DNA of 64,000 nt from a virus: positions 1 to 64,000 of the IMG/VR virus record IMGVR_UViG_3300046168_000070; one strand, 5' to 3'. Shown piece after piece: positions 1 through 9,161 of the stretch. Numbering within the stretch: position 1 is the stretch's first letter; each line of letters starts with the position of its first letter. Under the pieces are notes generated by a model. The model saw only the letters and a list, made by a program, of their open reading frames with translations. It was not told the origin of the DNA and did not search any database. Both the position numbers and the translations under genes were made by a program.

Positions 1-447
1 GGTGGAGGTTCAACGTATTTAAGCATGGGCACAGATCCCTCTGTGATAAGTTTGGTTAATTTTATAAATAATCAGAGTGGATTTAGCGCGACAACTACAG
101 CAGCGACATCGTTTGAAAACCGATCTCCTCCTGGAACATTGCAAGGAACATACAATTCTACTTATTCTGGAGAAGGTCAAGGCCCCTATGTTGAACAATT
201 TGTAAATTGGATCAATAATTCAGTTGAAAATATCTCTGCCAGAATTACAGTTCCTTATGATAGTGAAACAAACTCAGGTATTGAACTAGATCAGTTTTTA
301 AGACCTCAAGACAGATCTGATATTGTAAAATCTTACACAGATGCAGACGATAATAGGTTTGGGTACAATGACATAAATTTTAATGGTAACAGGGTTATTG
401 TCGCGCTACTCATAGCAATACAGAGGTTGGAGAAGACTCTGGCTTAG
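1..447 (+). CDS. N-terminal fragment of giant adhesin, open at window start
   Basis: The frame is open from base 1, so the gene begins upstream; the first internal Met is at base 25. The visible part is Ser/Thr/Asn-rich, like secreted or virion proteins. Near its end it reads NFNGNRVIVA, the beginning of an FG-GAP-like beta-propeller repeat of the form NGNRVIVGA, then runs into 15 out-of-frame residues and a stop. The expected continuation (THSNTEVGEDSGLVKIFDYN) is present in the next frame, so this is most likely the front of the gene that continues to 3548. One missing G near base 403 would restore it. There is no hint of its promoter here. The real start lies outside the window. Confidence 0.55.
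   Translation, partial: GGGSTYLSMGTDPSVISLVNFINNQSGFSATTTAATSFENRSPPGTLQGTYNSTYSGEGQGPYVEQFVNWINNSVENISARITVPYDSETNSGIELDQFLRPQDRSDIVKSYTDADDNRFGYNDINFNGNRVIVALLIAIQRLEKTLA
395..410 (+). other. Apparent -1 nt indel joining adhesin frames 1 and 3
   Basis: Adding one G after the Val codon that ends at base 402 turns the sequence into RVIVGATHSNTEVGEDSG, the expected FG-GAP-like repeat, and links the upstream frame to the frame that is open from 390 to 3548. The stretch 448-680 is therefore coding, not intergenic. It could be a sequencing or assembly indel, or a real mutation. Confidence 0.7.
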
Positions 448-680
448 TTAAAATTTTTGATTACAACGGCACTGAATGGACTCAAGTAGGCACCACCATA
501 AATGGGCACGAGTCATTAGCTAAAGAAGGTTTAGTTTCTATCAACAAGGTCGGAAACATAATAATTACTGGAGGAATAAATAAAAGAAACTTTAGAATTT
601 TTAAAGAAATTAATAGTGAATGGGTCGAGCAACATTCAGAATCTCACATAATTTCTTCCACAAAAGAAGTTTCGGTAGAT

Positions 681-3548
681 ATGGATTACTCAGGAGACAA
701 CACAATATCAATACAGTCATCTGATGCAGTAGTTCGAACTAGAAAAGAAAGAGAAATACAAATTTACAATGTTAATGGCTTCTTTGATACTAGAGAATGT
801 AGAGATTTTAGTTCAATGTTCCAAAGTTGCCTGATGTTAAATCATTTTGGCGGCAAGCTCGTCTACAACTCTACAGCTTCATCACCAGATGATGTTTTTG
901 GCATAATTGAAGATAAAATATTTGATTCTCTGGCATTCAATTATAAAAGCGCAGTTCGTATGGATAGAATGTTTTTCAATGTTTTTAAAGATTTTGTATC
1001 TGATTTTGTAGACGCACTTGAATCTTTGAAAAGAAGTTTCGCAATATATGGAAGTCGAACATACTATATAGAAAATACCGAAATGTTTCCCATTGAAACA
1101 ATTCAAGAAATAGAAGAGCTTATTTATATATTCTTTAACCTTAGCGACCCCTCAGATCTGCCCATTAAAAATACTGCAACATCTTTATTCTACAGCTCGC
1201 TTGGGATTGAAAGTCTAGCTTCAACAAAACGTATTTATTCAGCTATTAATGCTGGTCAAACAAATAATATAGTTGGATGGACTGTAGAAGCCGATGCCGA
1301 TACGATATTAAGTGATGATGAAATTCCATCAACTATTACAGATAATAGTATTAATACTGCGCTATCAGTTTATTATGATTCGCTAGCGCCATTTTTCGCA
1401 GAAAATGACACATATTCTTTTGTTCCAGAACACAAATCTTTTTTCCTTAATTTTAATGATAGAGAAATAGATTCTGAAATTAGTTTAGGTGGCATATTTT
1501 ACAACAGTCAAAATATTGAGAATGTCGTTTTTTTAAAGAATCCAAATTTTAAAAACAAAATCAACAACATTTCAAGTTCTTTTTTTGATTGTAGGAGATT
1601 AAGAGACTTCATAGATTTAAGGGGCTTCGATTTTAACACTTTACAGACTACAAATAATTTTGCGAGAAATTGCTACCATATTAAGTATATATTTTTCGAT
1701 GATACATTTTTGAGTGAAGGTAATACAACATCTGATATTTCATTTATGTTTTATAACTGTTTTTTACTTCAATCTGTAAATACTGAAAACTGGATAGGCA
1801 ATAATCTATACACGATGGCTCATGTTTTCGCAAATTGCCACTCTATTGAAGTGATTAATTTTTCTAAACTAAATCCAGAAAAATGTTTACTTTTCAATAA
1901 TGCATTTGAAGAATGTAACTCAATTAATGAATTAAACTTAAATAATTTCTCAACTACTTCAGGAATCAGTTTTAATTATATGTTTCAAAACGTGGGTGCA
2001 GCTTATCCTGCATGGGAATTTATTTATGAAGAATACGGCCCTCCAGGTAGTGCTGGTACAGTATCAACTGAGCAGCCTGACCTTGATTACGCCGAAGGAG
2101 TTAATGCCTACTTACTTAATAATTACGTAAGAGATGAGTCTGGTAATATAATACCCCCAAGTTCTGCAATCGATTTTCAATTTTACCGAAATCAAGTTTA
2201 CGGAAATTGGTATTCGCTTTACTATGGAAGTCTTAACAGTTATTATTATGAGAAGGATGGATTTCTTTACATAGTTTTAGATTTTTTAAGAGATAATTTT
2301 TACAGAGAAGCTCAGTTAACGATGCCTACGCAAGAAGAATACACTATGTATATAGATAGAAAATGGGATTACTCGGAAGGATTGGATTCCTTAGACTTAA
2401 CAAGCTTTGATATCTCTAACGCTTACCAAGCAGATAGATCTCCCTACAATACTCGTAGCACAAGTCATTTGGTAAGTACCAGATACCGCGGACTTTTTGA
2501 AGATAAATACTTACCACAGCTATTAGGTAATTCAAGACACTGGAACCCAGATCTTGTGAATGCTTATTCATACGTTTCGCTATTCCTAAAACATAAAGCT
2601 CTTAATAATTATTTTTATTTTGAAAAAATCAATGATTCAGACCACCCATTTGACTACATGGACCAAATGTTTCAGGAATATGAAAAAGCTTATGAAATCG
2701 ATCCAACTCCTTCGTTAGCGTATTCGCTTTCCTCCCCCCTTTATCCTTTTTATACTAATTACAACAATGGCCTTTCTGGTGGCATAACTGGCATGTTCAA
2801 AGGGTTAACTATTAATACTTTAACCATACCCGAAAATTTTAAAATAAATAATCATTCCAAAAAATTCGCTAATGTGGATCTTTCCAGTGGCACTGCATCA
2901 CTTATGAAAGATATAATGGAGACAAAAAGTTCAAAATTATTTTATAGCGAAAATGAAATTTTAGATTTTGTTAATAATTCGAACTGGGATCCTACGAATT
3001 CTACAACTTCTAATAACCCCCTTTATGGCGACTTTGTTATAGCTTTATCACCATCTTGCAAAGAACTGTTTTTTAGGATTAGAGTAAATGAATTAAATAT
3101 TTCCAATGAATTCTTAGAAAGCTTATCGGCAACTAGAGATATATCTGGATTATTTAGCTCAGCATGTTGTAGAAACTTTAATGAAAATTGGGCGTTAAAA
3201 CCTAGTGAGTTTAATCGTTCTTCGTACGTTTCTGGAGGCGCAATAAAAACTAATCTGACCGATTTTTCAAAAATCGACACCAGCTCAGCTTTAATTTTTA
3301 CTTCCGCTTTTGGGGAAGCGATGCTTGAAAACTTAGATTTATCTACATTAAATACAAATAATGCTTTTGATCTTACATACACATTTGCCCGCTGGGACTT
3401 AAGCCTAAACCCCCTAGTTCTTTCAAGCATGGATACATCTAACGTTCGTTCAATGGTTGGAACCTTCTCATACATAAAGGATCTTAGCTCGCTAACAACA
3501 GTACCTAACTCAGTAGATCTATCTTTTTTAAATTTTAAAAAGTTGTAA
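681..3548 (+). CDS. Giant adhesin, middle part with BspA/DUF285 repeats
   Basis: Met 681 is only the first in-frame Met. The same frame is open from base 390, and 403-680 encodes the FG-GAP-like repeat (KIFDYNGTEWTQVG). The 955 residues contain many BspA-type/DUF285 repeats of the form MF..C..L..L.L..FDTS, for example around residues 290-430 and 860-940. Such leucine-rich repeats occur in surface adhesins of Bacteroidetes, mycoplasmas and protists. The frame ends inside a repeat (DLSFLNFKKL, stop). The next frame carries VNIGEIFR and another repeat, so the stop appears to be caused by a missing base near 3546. Probably a virion receptor-binding or cell-surface protein. There is no promoter before 681, consistent with an internal start. 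Confidence 0.65.
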   Translation: MDYSGDNTISIQSSDAVVRTRKEREIQIYNVNGFFDTRECRDFSSMFQSCLMLNHFGGKLVYNSTASSPDDVFGIIEDKIFDSLAFNYKSAVRMDRMFFNVFKDFVSDFVDALESLKRSFAIYGSRTYYIENTEMFPIETIQEIEELIYIFFNLSDPSDLPIKNTATSLFYSSLGIESLASTKRIYSAINAGQTNNIVGWTVEADADTILSDDEIPSTITDNSINTALSVYYDSLAPFFAENDTYSFVPEHKSFFLNFNDREIDSEISLGGIFYNSQNIENVVFLKNPNFKNKINNISSSFFDCRRLRDFIDLRGFDFNTLQTTNNFARNCYHIKYIFFDDTFLSEGNTTSDISFMFYNCFLLQSVNTENWIGNNLYTMAHVFANCHSIEVINFSKLNPEKCLLFNNAFEECNSINELNLNNFSTTSGISFNYMFQNVGAAYPAWEFIYEEYGPPGSAGTVSTEQPDLDYAEGVNAYLLNNYVRDESGNIIPPSSAIDFQFYRNQVYGNWYSLYYGSLNSYYYEKDGFLYIVLDFLRDNFYREAQLTMPTQEEYTMYIDRKWDYSEGLDSLDLTSFDISNAYQADRSPYNTRSTSHLVSTRYRGLFEDKYLPQLLGNSRHWNPDLVNAYSYVSLFLKHKALNNYFYFEKINDSDHPFDYMDQMFQEYEKAYEIDPTPSLAYSLSSPLYPFYTNYNNGLSGGITGMFKGLTINTLTIPENFKINNHSKKFANVDLSSGTASLMKDIMETKSSKLFYSENEILDFVNNSNWDPTNSTTSNNPLYGDFVIALSPSCKELFFRIRVNELNISNEFLESLSATRDISGLFSSACCRNFNENWALKPSEFNRSSYVSGGAIKTNLTDFSKIDTSSALIFTSAFGEAMLENLDLSTLNTNNAFDLTYTFARWDLSLNPLVLSSMDTSNVRSMVGTFSYIKDLSSLTTVPNSVDLSFLNFKKL

Positions 3549-3550
3549 AC
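3540..3550 (+). other. Apparent second 1-nt indel in adhesin
   Basis: Frame 3 ends LNFKKL-stop at 3546-3548. Frame 2 reads VNIGEIFR and then Met 3569, followed by another BspA repeat with LFNISYAFNG. One added base at about 3545 gives a continuous repeat, so 681-3548 and 3569-6631 are probably one gene. Confidence 0.65.
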
Positions 3551-3568
3551 ATTGGTGAAATATTTAGA

Positions 3569-6500
3569 ATGACTCATGTTAATATTATAACGATGCCGAC
3601 TTCTCGTCATTTATTTAAAACCAGTGCTGATACTAATTTATTCAATATATCTTATGCTTTTAATGGGGATCAGACCAAATATAGCCCTAATGAAGCTTTT
3701 TATTTCAATAATATTAAAGAAATGTTTGATAAAATTAATTTGTTCATACGCAACATATGCCTAGGAGATACCTCTGATCTTACAAGTCTATCTAATTTAT
3801 TTGATAGAAGATTTCCACGACTATCATTTAATCACCGACCCATACATGGAAGATTAACATCTCTAAATGAAAACCAAAGTGATTATAATTCAATAGTAGA
3901 CCCAAACTATACATCACGCCAAGACTTTTTAGATAATGAAAGTGAATATAATTACAGGGCGTTCGGGCCTGTCTTCTTTTTTGATGATGATTTAACAGAC
4001 CTCTCAAACCAAGATTACATATTAGATGTTACTCCGCTAGATATGGGAGGGTTTAGGCAAAACAACATCCAGCAAGATTGGCGTTATATGTTCTCTGATA
4101 TAGCAGTAAAAGGAATTAAAGGTATAAATGAAATCAATTTTGACGTAAGAAAATTAGAGTCTTATGGAACTTACAGATTAAGTAATATGTTCCAGTTTTA
4201 CCTTTACCACTCTTTTACGAATTACAGAACTTATCCTTCAGCAGCAACAAACGGCTTCGTAGGCTCAGTAGGCTCAATAAACGAGGTTCTATTACACGCA
4301 ATAGACATATCCCATTGGTGTACAGAAGGAACAAGCGAGCCATCTCGTTTTGTGTACGGAATGAGCGCAATCACTAAAGAAGTCGTACTTATTGATTACA
4401 ATACATCGCCCCCCTCAGAATACGTCACATTCAGAGCGCCAGACTGGGGCTTGGCATGCAATATAAACTTAGAATATACAATATCTAATATTACACCAGG
4501 TTCAAGAGTTCAAGTATATAACCTAACTCAAACATATGAGGTTTATAATGATATAGTCAATGCAAATTCATTGGTAGATTATTTTACTCAAAACGAGATT
4601 CAAGAAGGTGATAAAATAAGGGTAAGAGTTACTTATGTAAATGGAACTTCAGCTAATCAGCCTATAGAACTAATTGAAGAAATTCAATATCCAGGCTTAA
4701 ATATTTCTCTTGATACATCAAGCTCTACAATTTACAATGCAATTGCTATTGATGGTAGTAGTGTCGCAGAGTTTGAAGCTGTGAACTATTCTCAATCTAA
4801 TAAGCCACCAATAATTGAAATCAATGATACAAACAATGAAACTTTTGTAAATAGATTTATAGCTTGGTATTTCAATGAAATAACAACAGAGAACGGAATA
4901 AGTTATTTATATAATGCTTTTATAATTAAATCTGTAAATCAAGTAATAATTAATCCTGATAATAATTTTTATTCCAGCTGGTATTATGGAAAGTTTATAG
5001 GCGCAACAAAATTTAACAATACAAAATTAGATACATTATATTTTAAAAATGGATCAATATATCCATCAGATGGCTCATCTCCTAAAACAGAAGATAGTAA
5101 TGAAATTATTTTTGATGATTTTATTATTGATTTATCAGCGAAAGATGGGAGTTACGCAGGGCTAGACGTCGAATTTGTTTTAGTGGAAACGGGAAGCTTC
5201 GAGGCTAACGTAAGCACGGATTGTATAGATTGCTTGGGTTCGGAAACCACTCAAGAAGTTTTAATAACAGAAGAGTTTTATATAGCTAAAACGGAAGTAA
5301 CTCAATCTCAATATGAACTAATAACTCGCAACAACAACTTAGGTTTAAGCACGAACCCAAGTCAGTATACTGGGCCCAATTTACCAGTTGAGCAAGTCTC
5401 ATGGGATAATGTTCAAGATTTCTTCACTATACTAAATACTGAATATTTAGACATTCTACCAATAGGGTGGAGCTTTAGTCTACCCTCAGAAGCTGAGTGG
5501 GAATTTGCAGGCAGAGGAGGAGTTAACTCTGGATACTACTGGGGAGATACAATTGATTCATCGAAAGCTAATTATAATTGGGACGGTGGTCAAAACGATG
5601 GGAGTGATACTAACAAAACGGTCGATGTAAGCACTTTTGCCCCAAATCCTCTAGGACTTCTTGATATTCACGGTAATGTATCTGAATGGGTATTAGATCC
5701 ATTTCAAATGCAATACCCTGGGACATCTACTAAAGATCCAAATGATTATCCTTATGGAGTAGCTATAGATCCATTCTCTTTTGCGAATTCAGACGAAAGA
5801 ATAATTAAAGGAGGCGCGTGGAACGATGGAGCAGACGCATTAAAATTCGCATATAGATCGAAAGCTCTAAAAAACGCAAAGAGTCGTTCATTAGGGTTCA
5901 GAATAGCCATACGAAAATCTCCCCTTGTATTGTTTAACAGAGATACTTTTATTTTAGTAACCTTTGATACCTCAGGATCTATGTCTGGAGCTGAACCGCA
6001 AATAAGAGCAGCTCTTTCTGGTGGTTACTTTAAGCAAGGTAGCACTACAGAAAGAAGCCCAGAGTCAGTTAGGGCAGTCCTACAAGATTATTATGCCACA
6101 GGAGGAACAGAATTTGAAGGTAATACTAACCCTGCAACAAATGGAAGAGACGAATACGACGCAAAAGTACGATTTATAGAAGATCCATCAGAAAGGCATT
6201 GGGAATATATAAGAAATAGTAAAGGGACGGGTTTAGGGGTAGGAGTGGGTGACGATTTTGAAGGAGCTAAAGCTATTATATCTTTAGCCTTTCAGGATGA
6301 GTCAAGTCCTTACGGTAACAGCGCCACCAACACCCAAAGCCAACAGGATGTATCAAATTTAAAAGCAGAAATACTAGCTCTACCAAACAGTGTTTTATTC
6401 TTTGGTCATGCTTTCCACGTAACAGGGACTGCTGCATTCAAAACTTACCTGCAAGACATTCAAAACGGAAAGTCGGGACTTAGCAGTAATTTTACTTTTC

Positions 6501-6631
6501 AAGATGAGCCATGGAATGAAATGATTGGATTTTCATATGATTTAAATGAAAATGAATCTACTTTATTTTTTAGGAATAAAATTTTAGAAGCCATAGAGGA
6601 TAAGGGTTATCAATTACCTGATTTATTTTAA
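3569..6631 (+). CDS. Giant adhesin, C-terminal part: FGE/C-lectin fold plus VWA
   Basis: The 1020-residue frame starts with BspA/DUF285-like repeats (to about 270) and continues through beta-rich Ig-like sequence (about 290-520). It then enters a formylglycine-generating-enzyme/sulfatase-modifying-factor fold at about 530-790, shown by YIAKTEVTQSQYE, LPVEQVSWDNV, LPSEAEWEFAGRGG, LLDIHGNVSEWV and a terminal SLGFRIA. A von Willebrand A domain with a MIDAS (DTSGSMS, about 801-807) fills the C-terminus. FGE-like C-lectin folds serve as ligand-binding scaffolds in phage and in diversity-generating systems. Cysteine-dependent FGE catalysis is not obvious here, so binding is more likely than catalysis. 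Probably the C-terminal half of the adhesin that starts upstream of base 1. The ATG at 3569 is internal if the 3546 indel is real. Confidence 0.7.
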   Translation: MTHVNIITMPTSRHLFKTSADTNLFNISYAFNGDQTKYSPNEAFYFNNIKEMFDKINLFIRNICLGDTSDLTSLSNLFDRRFPRLSFNHRPIHGRLTSLNENQSDYNSIVDPNYTSRQDFLDNESEYNYRAFGPVFFFDDDLTDLSNQDYILDVTPLDMGGFRQNNIQQDWRYMFSDIAVKGIKGINEINFDVRKLESYGTYRLSNMFQFYLYHSFTNYRTYPSAATNGFVGSVGSINEVLLHAIDISHWCTEGTSEPSRFVYGMSAITKEVVLIDYNTSPPSEYVTFRAPDWGLACNINLEYTISNITPGSRVQVYNLTQTYEVYNDIVNANSLVDYFTQNEIQEGDKIRVRVTYVNGTSANQPIELIEEIQYPGLNISLDTSSSTIYNAIAIDGSSVAEFEAVNYSQSNKPPIIEINDTNNETFVNRFIAWYFNEITTENGISYLYNAFIIKSVNQVIINPDNNFYSSWYYGKFIGATKFNNTKLDTLYFKNGSIYPSDGSSPKTEDSNEIIFDDFIIDLSAKDGSYAGLDVEFVLVETGSFEANVSTDCIDCLGSETTQEVLITEEFYIAKTEVTQSQYELITRNNNLGLSTNPSQYTGPNLPVEQVSWDNVQDFFTILNTEYLDILPIGWSFSLPSEAEWEFAGRGGVNSGYYWGDTIDSSKANYNWDGGQNDGSDTNKTVDVSTFAPNPLGLLDIHGNVSEWVLDPFQMQYPGTSTKDPNDYPYGVAIDPFSFANSDERIIKGGAWNDGADALKFAYRSKALKNAKSRSLGFRIAIRKSPLVLFNRDTFILVTFDTSGSMSGAEPQIRAALSGGYFKQGSTTERSPESVRAVLQDYYATGGTEFEGNTNPATNGRDEYDAKVRFIEDPSERHWEYIRNSKGTGLGVGVGDDFEGAKAIISLAFQDESSPYGNSATNTQSQQDVSNLKAEILALPNSVLFFGHAFHVTGTAAFKTYLQDIQNGKSGLSSNFTFQDEPWNEMIGFSYDLNENESTLFFRNKILEAIEDKGYQLPDLF

Positions 6632-6643
6632 ATCAATTTGATA

Positions 6644-6672
6644 TTGACTTTGATCTTTATTCAGTCTATAAT
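6644..6672 (+). promoter_or_regulatory. Class A promoter for R2
   Basis: TTGACT (6644-6649), a 17-nt spacer and TATAAT (6667-6672). The gap to the ATG at 6689 is 16 nt, the longest in this class, giving a leader of roughly 9 nt. Confidence 0.85.
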
Positions 6673-6688
6673 CGTTATATATAAAATT

Positions 6689-7702
6689 ATGAAAGATAAA
6701 ACAGGAGAACTACTAACAAAAAATATTGCAGGGGTAAATAGAATTTTACCTCATAAACATAAATACGCATGGGATTTATTTTTAAAAAGTTGCGCTAATA
6801 ATTGGATGCCTACAGAGATATCAATGCAAAACGATATTCAGCAGTGGAAAAATAACGAAATTACAGATGATGAAAAACTTCTAGTTAAGCGTTGTCTTGG
6901 CTTTTTTGCTGGGAGCGAGTCCTTAGTTGGCAATAATCTACTTCTTTCGGCATTTAAATTTGTCACTGACGCTGAATGCCGACAGTACATATTGCGCCAG
7001 GCATTCGAAGAAAGCTTGCATAATCTTACGGTAGTTTATATATGCGATAGTTTAGATCTGGATATTGAAGAAGTTTTTACTGCGTATGAAACTATTCCTA
7101 GTATAAAAGCTAAAGATGACTTTCTAATGAGTATTACTAACGATATTACCCGTCAAGATTTTAACCCACACAACAAAGAAGGTAAACAAGAAATACTAAG
7201 AAACTTCTTAACTTACTGGATCGTCTGCGAAGGAACTTTCTTTTTTAGTGGCTTTGCAATGTTACTTGCTTTAGGTAGGCAAAATAAACTGCAAGGAGTT
7301 TCTGACCAAATAAAATATACATTAAGAGATGAAAGTTCTCACATTGCATTCGGAACTTATTTAATTAATACATTAATTGAGCAGAACCCATCAATATGGA
7401 CTAAAGCTATTCAAGATGAATTCGTAGAGCATATAAAGAAAGCTGTAGAGTTAGAAATAGCATATGCTCATGATGTACTTCCAACAGGAATACTAGGATT
7501 AAATGCAGAAATGTTTGTAGATTACATGCATTATATAGGCAACAGAAGATTAGAAGCTATAGGCTTAGATTATCGCTTTCCGAGCGACAAAAACCCATTT
7601 CCATGGCTAGGAGAAGTAGTAGATGTTCAAGCTATGGGCAACTTCTTTGAGAGAAGGGTTAGAGAGTACCAACAAAGTGGATCTCTAGAAGACGATTTTT
7701 AA
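6689..7702 (+). CDS. nrdB: Ribonucleotide reductase R2 (beta), class Ic-like
   Basis: 337-residue small subunit of class I ribonucleotide reductase, which makes the cofactor used by the large subunit to reduce ribonucleotides. Metal ligands are visible: Glu77 (GFFAGSESLVGNN), Glu108-x-x-His111 (ESLH), Glu181 (CEGTFFF) and Glu215-x-x-His218 (ESSH). The spacing is that of the Chlamydia trachomatis class Ic enzyme shifted by 12. The usual radical Tyr four residues after the first His is Val115, as expected for a Mn/Fe class Ic enzyme. The frame continues upstream to 6638, but the promoter lies inside that extension, so I start at ATG 6689. The large subunit is not in the window. Confidence 0.92.
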   Translation: MKDKTGELLTKNIAGVNRILPHKHKYAWDLFLKSCANNWMPTEISMQNDIQQWKNNEITDDEKLLVKRCLGFFAGSESLVGNNLLLSAFKFVTDAECRQYILRQAFEESLHNLTVVYICDSLDLDIEEVFTAYETIPSIKAKDDFLMSITNDITRQDFNPHNKEGKQEILRNFLTYWIVCEGTFFFSGFAMLLALGRQNKLQGVSDQIKYTLRDESSHIAFGTYLINTLIEQNPSIWTKAIQDEFVEHIKKAVELEIAYAHDVLPTGILGLNAEMFVDYMHYIGNRRLEAIGLDYRFPSDKNPFPWLGEVVDVQAMGNFFERRVREYQQSGSLEDDF

Positions 7703-9094
7703 TTATTTATTACTCGACCTTTTAGCTTTTTCTAAAGCTTCTTTGGATGGGCGATCTTTATCTCCAGGTTTCGCTGGTTTATAATTTTTGCCCATCCTTT
7801 TTTTCTTGTCTCTAATATTTTCCCATAAACCTTTTTTATGTCCAGGAGCATGACCAGCTTCAGAATCTTGTTTAATTTTCTTTTGTAATTCTTCATGAGT
7901 TTTTCCTGGCATAAACATAGTTTTTCCATTCTGTTTTTGCTCGTGTATTCCATTTAGTCCTAGTTTCTTTGCGGCTTGCATAGCTTCACCAGGATTGTCA
8001 AAAATATATTTAGCTTGGGATTCGGCAGCCTTTGAATCTTCTTTCTTAGACTCTTTTTTATCTTTTGATTTGTCAGATTCTTTATCTTTTTTTTCGTCAG
8101 GTTTACCACCTTTCTTCTTCATAATAGCTTTTTGTAAAGCAGGGGGTAATTTCTTTTGCTCTTTAGAGAGTTCCGCTTCTATATCTTCTTTAAAAATTCC
8201 ATCAAAATCAGCTTGGGACTCATCAAGTAAATCAAATTTTTTAATATCTAAATCAACTTCTATACGCTCTTCTTGAGTGATTCCCCAATCTCCATCATCC
8301 TCAAGATACACGCTGGATGCTTTAGCTACGTCTTGGTCAGCTTTACGATAAGAATCTTTGACTTTACCACCCCTTTTCATTTTCAAAAACATATTGACTC
8401 TAGCCATTGCCCATCCACCCCTTGTCATGCCAGGTCGATGAGAGGTAGAGAAAGCTCCAGCTCCTCTTCTATATATTTTTTTTAATTGTCCAAGAGTAAC
8501 TTTTTTACTTGGATGTTTTTTATTGTGATCAGAAACTTTTTGCTTTAAACCACTTATAACTTTTTCTGAAAATGTAATCTTTGAACCTTTTTCTCCAGCA
8601 CTCCCAGCTTTATTTTTGTTTGAACCTTTTTTCTTCTCTGAAGGTTTGGCTGGAGTTTGAGCGGCGCTTTTAGGACCAGACCTAGCCTCGCTTTCGTCTA
8701 AAAATTCTACCATTTCTTGCTCAGTACCATCTTCCCCCTTGGTCATTTTAGTAACACTCTTCTTACTCCACATCTTACAACTCCAATATTTAGCCTTAGT
8801 CTTAGGTCCAGGATTGTCGCAGCCATGTCTAGCTCTAAAGCTTTTTCGTCTTGCAGGATCATCTCGCTTTATAGACATATTCGGATCTCCGAAATTAACT
8901 TTTACCACATTACCTTTATCATTTTTAACATAAACTGAAAACTTCTTCGGTCCACCAGGAGTCCTGAATGGTTTATTTAACTTTTTCCCTTTATTTTTTT
9001 CAGCAGCCCAAGCTTCTTCTGAAATAACTTCTTCAGTTCCTTGTTGCGCTAATAACTGATCTTTAATTTGTTTGGTAAAATCTAATTCTTTCAT
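7703..9094 (-). CDS. Phage head/scaffold-associated protein with DUF5824-like domain
   Basis: 463 residues, highly charged. Residues about 40-110 (TPGGPKKFSVYVKNDKGN, then FGDPNMSIKRDDPARRKSF, RARHGC and YWSCKMW) form a block seen in many phage prohead core, protease or scaffold-associated proteins. Residues about 190-250 (LGQLKKIYRRGAGAFSTSHR, GWAMARVNMFL) match the DUF5824 pattern. A Lys/Asp/Glu-rich linker (about 315-355) precedes a C-terminal block of the form GLWENIRDKKKRMG..KPAKPGD. Family assignments are from memory. Role is probably in head assembly or a virion internal protein, not proven. A class B motif lies exactly 8 nt upstream of the ATG. The gene is convergent with R2 with no gap. 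Confidence 0.7.
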   Translation of the reverse strand: MKELDFTKQIKDQLLAQQGTEEVISEEAWAAEKNKGKKLNKPFRTPGGPKKFSVYVKNDKGNVVKVNFGDPNMSIKRDDPARRKSFRARHGCDNPGPKTKAKYWSCKMWSKKSVTKMTKGEDGTEQEMVEFLDESEARSGPKSAAQTPAKPSEKKKGSNKNKAGSAGEKGSKITFSEKVISGLKQKVSDHNKKHPSKKVTLGQLKKIYRRGAGAFSTSHRPGMTRGGWAMARVNMFLKMKRGGKVKDSYRKADQDVAKASSVYLEDDGDWGITQEERIEVDLDIKKFDLLDESQADFDGIFKEDIEAELSKEQKKLPPALQKAIMKKKGGKPDEKKDKESDKSKDKKESKKEDSKAAESQAKYIFDNPGEAMQAAKKLGLNGIHEQKQNGKTMFMPGKTHEELQKKIKQDSEAGHAPGHKKGLWENIRDKKKRMGKNYKPAKPGDKDRPSKEALEKAKRSSNK

Positions 9095-9102
9095 AAGGGA
9101 AT

Positions 9103-9108
9103 TTACAC
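9103..9108 (-). promoter_or_regulatory. Class B motif GTGTAA for the 7703-9094 gene
   Basis: The reverse strand reads aaatGTGTAAatt, ending 8 nt before the ATG. No -35 element is seen. Confidence 0.65.
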
Positions 9109-9147
9109 ATTATTTATTTAATAAATAAAACTTTTTATATTTTTTGT

Positions 9148-9153
9148 GTGTAA
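9148..9153 (+). promoter_or_regulatory. Class B motif GTGTAA for the 9162 gene
   Basis: TGTGTAAT ends 8 nt before ATG 9162. It lies 40 nt from the opposite-strand class B motif at 9103, so the two genes form a divergent late-type pair. Confidence 0.65.
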
Positions 9154-9161
9154 TATTGATT

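Noticed and set aside
3023-3610. 195-aa open frame on the minus strand across the adhesin
   Set aside because: Shadow of the sense gene; no motif, no promoter and low-complexity Arg/Lys/Val pattern produced by antisense of Asn/Ser/Thr-rich coding sequence.
5150-5940. Target of a diversity-generating retroelement
   Set aside because: The FGE-like fold fits, but I found no reverse transcriptase, template repeat or accessory gene in the window.
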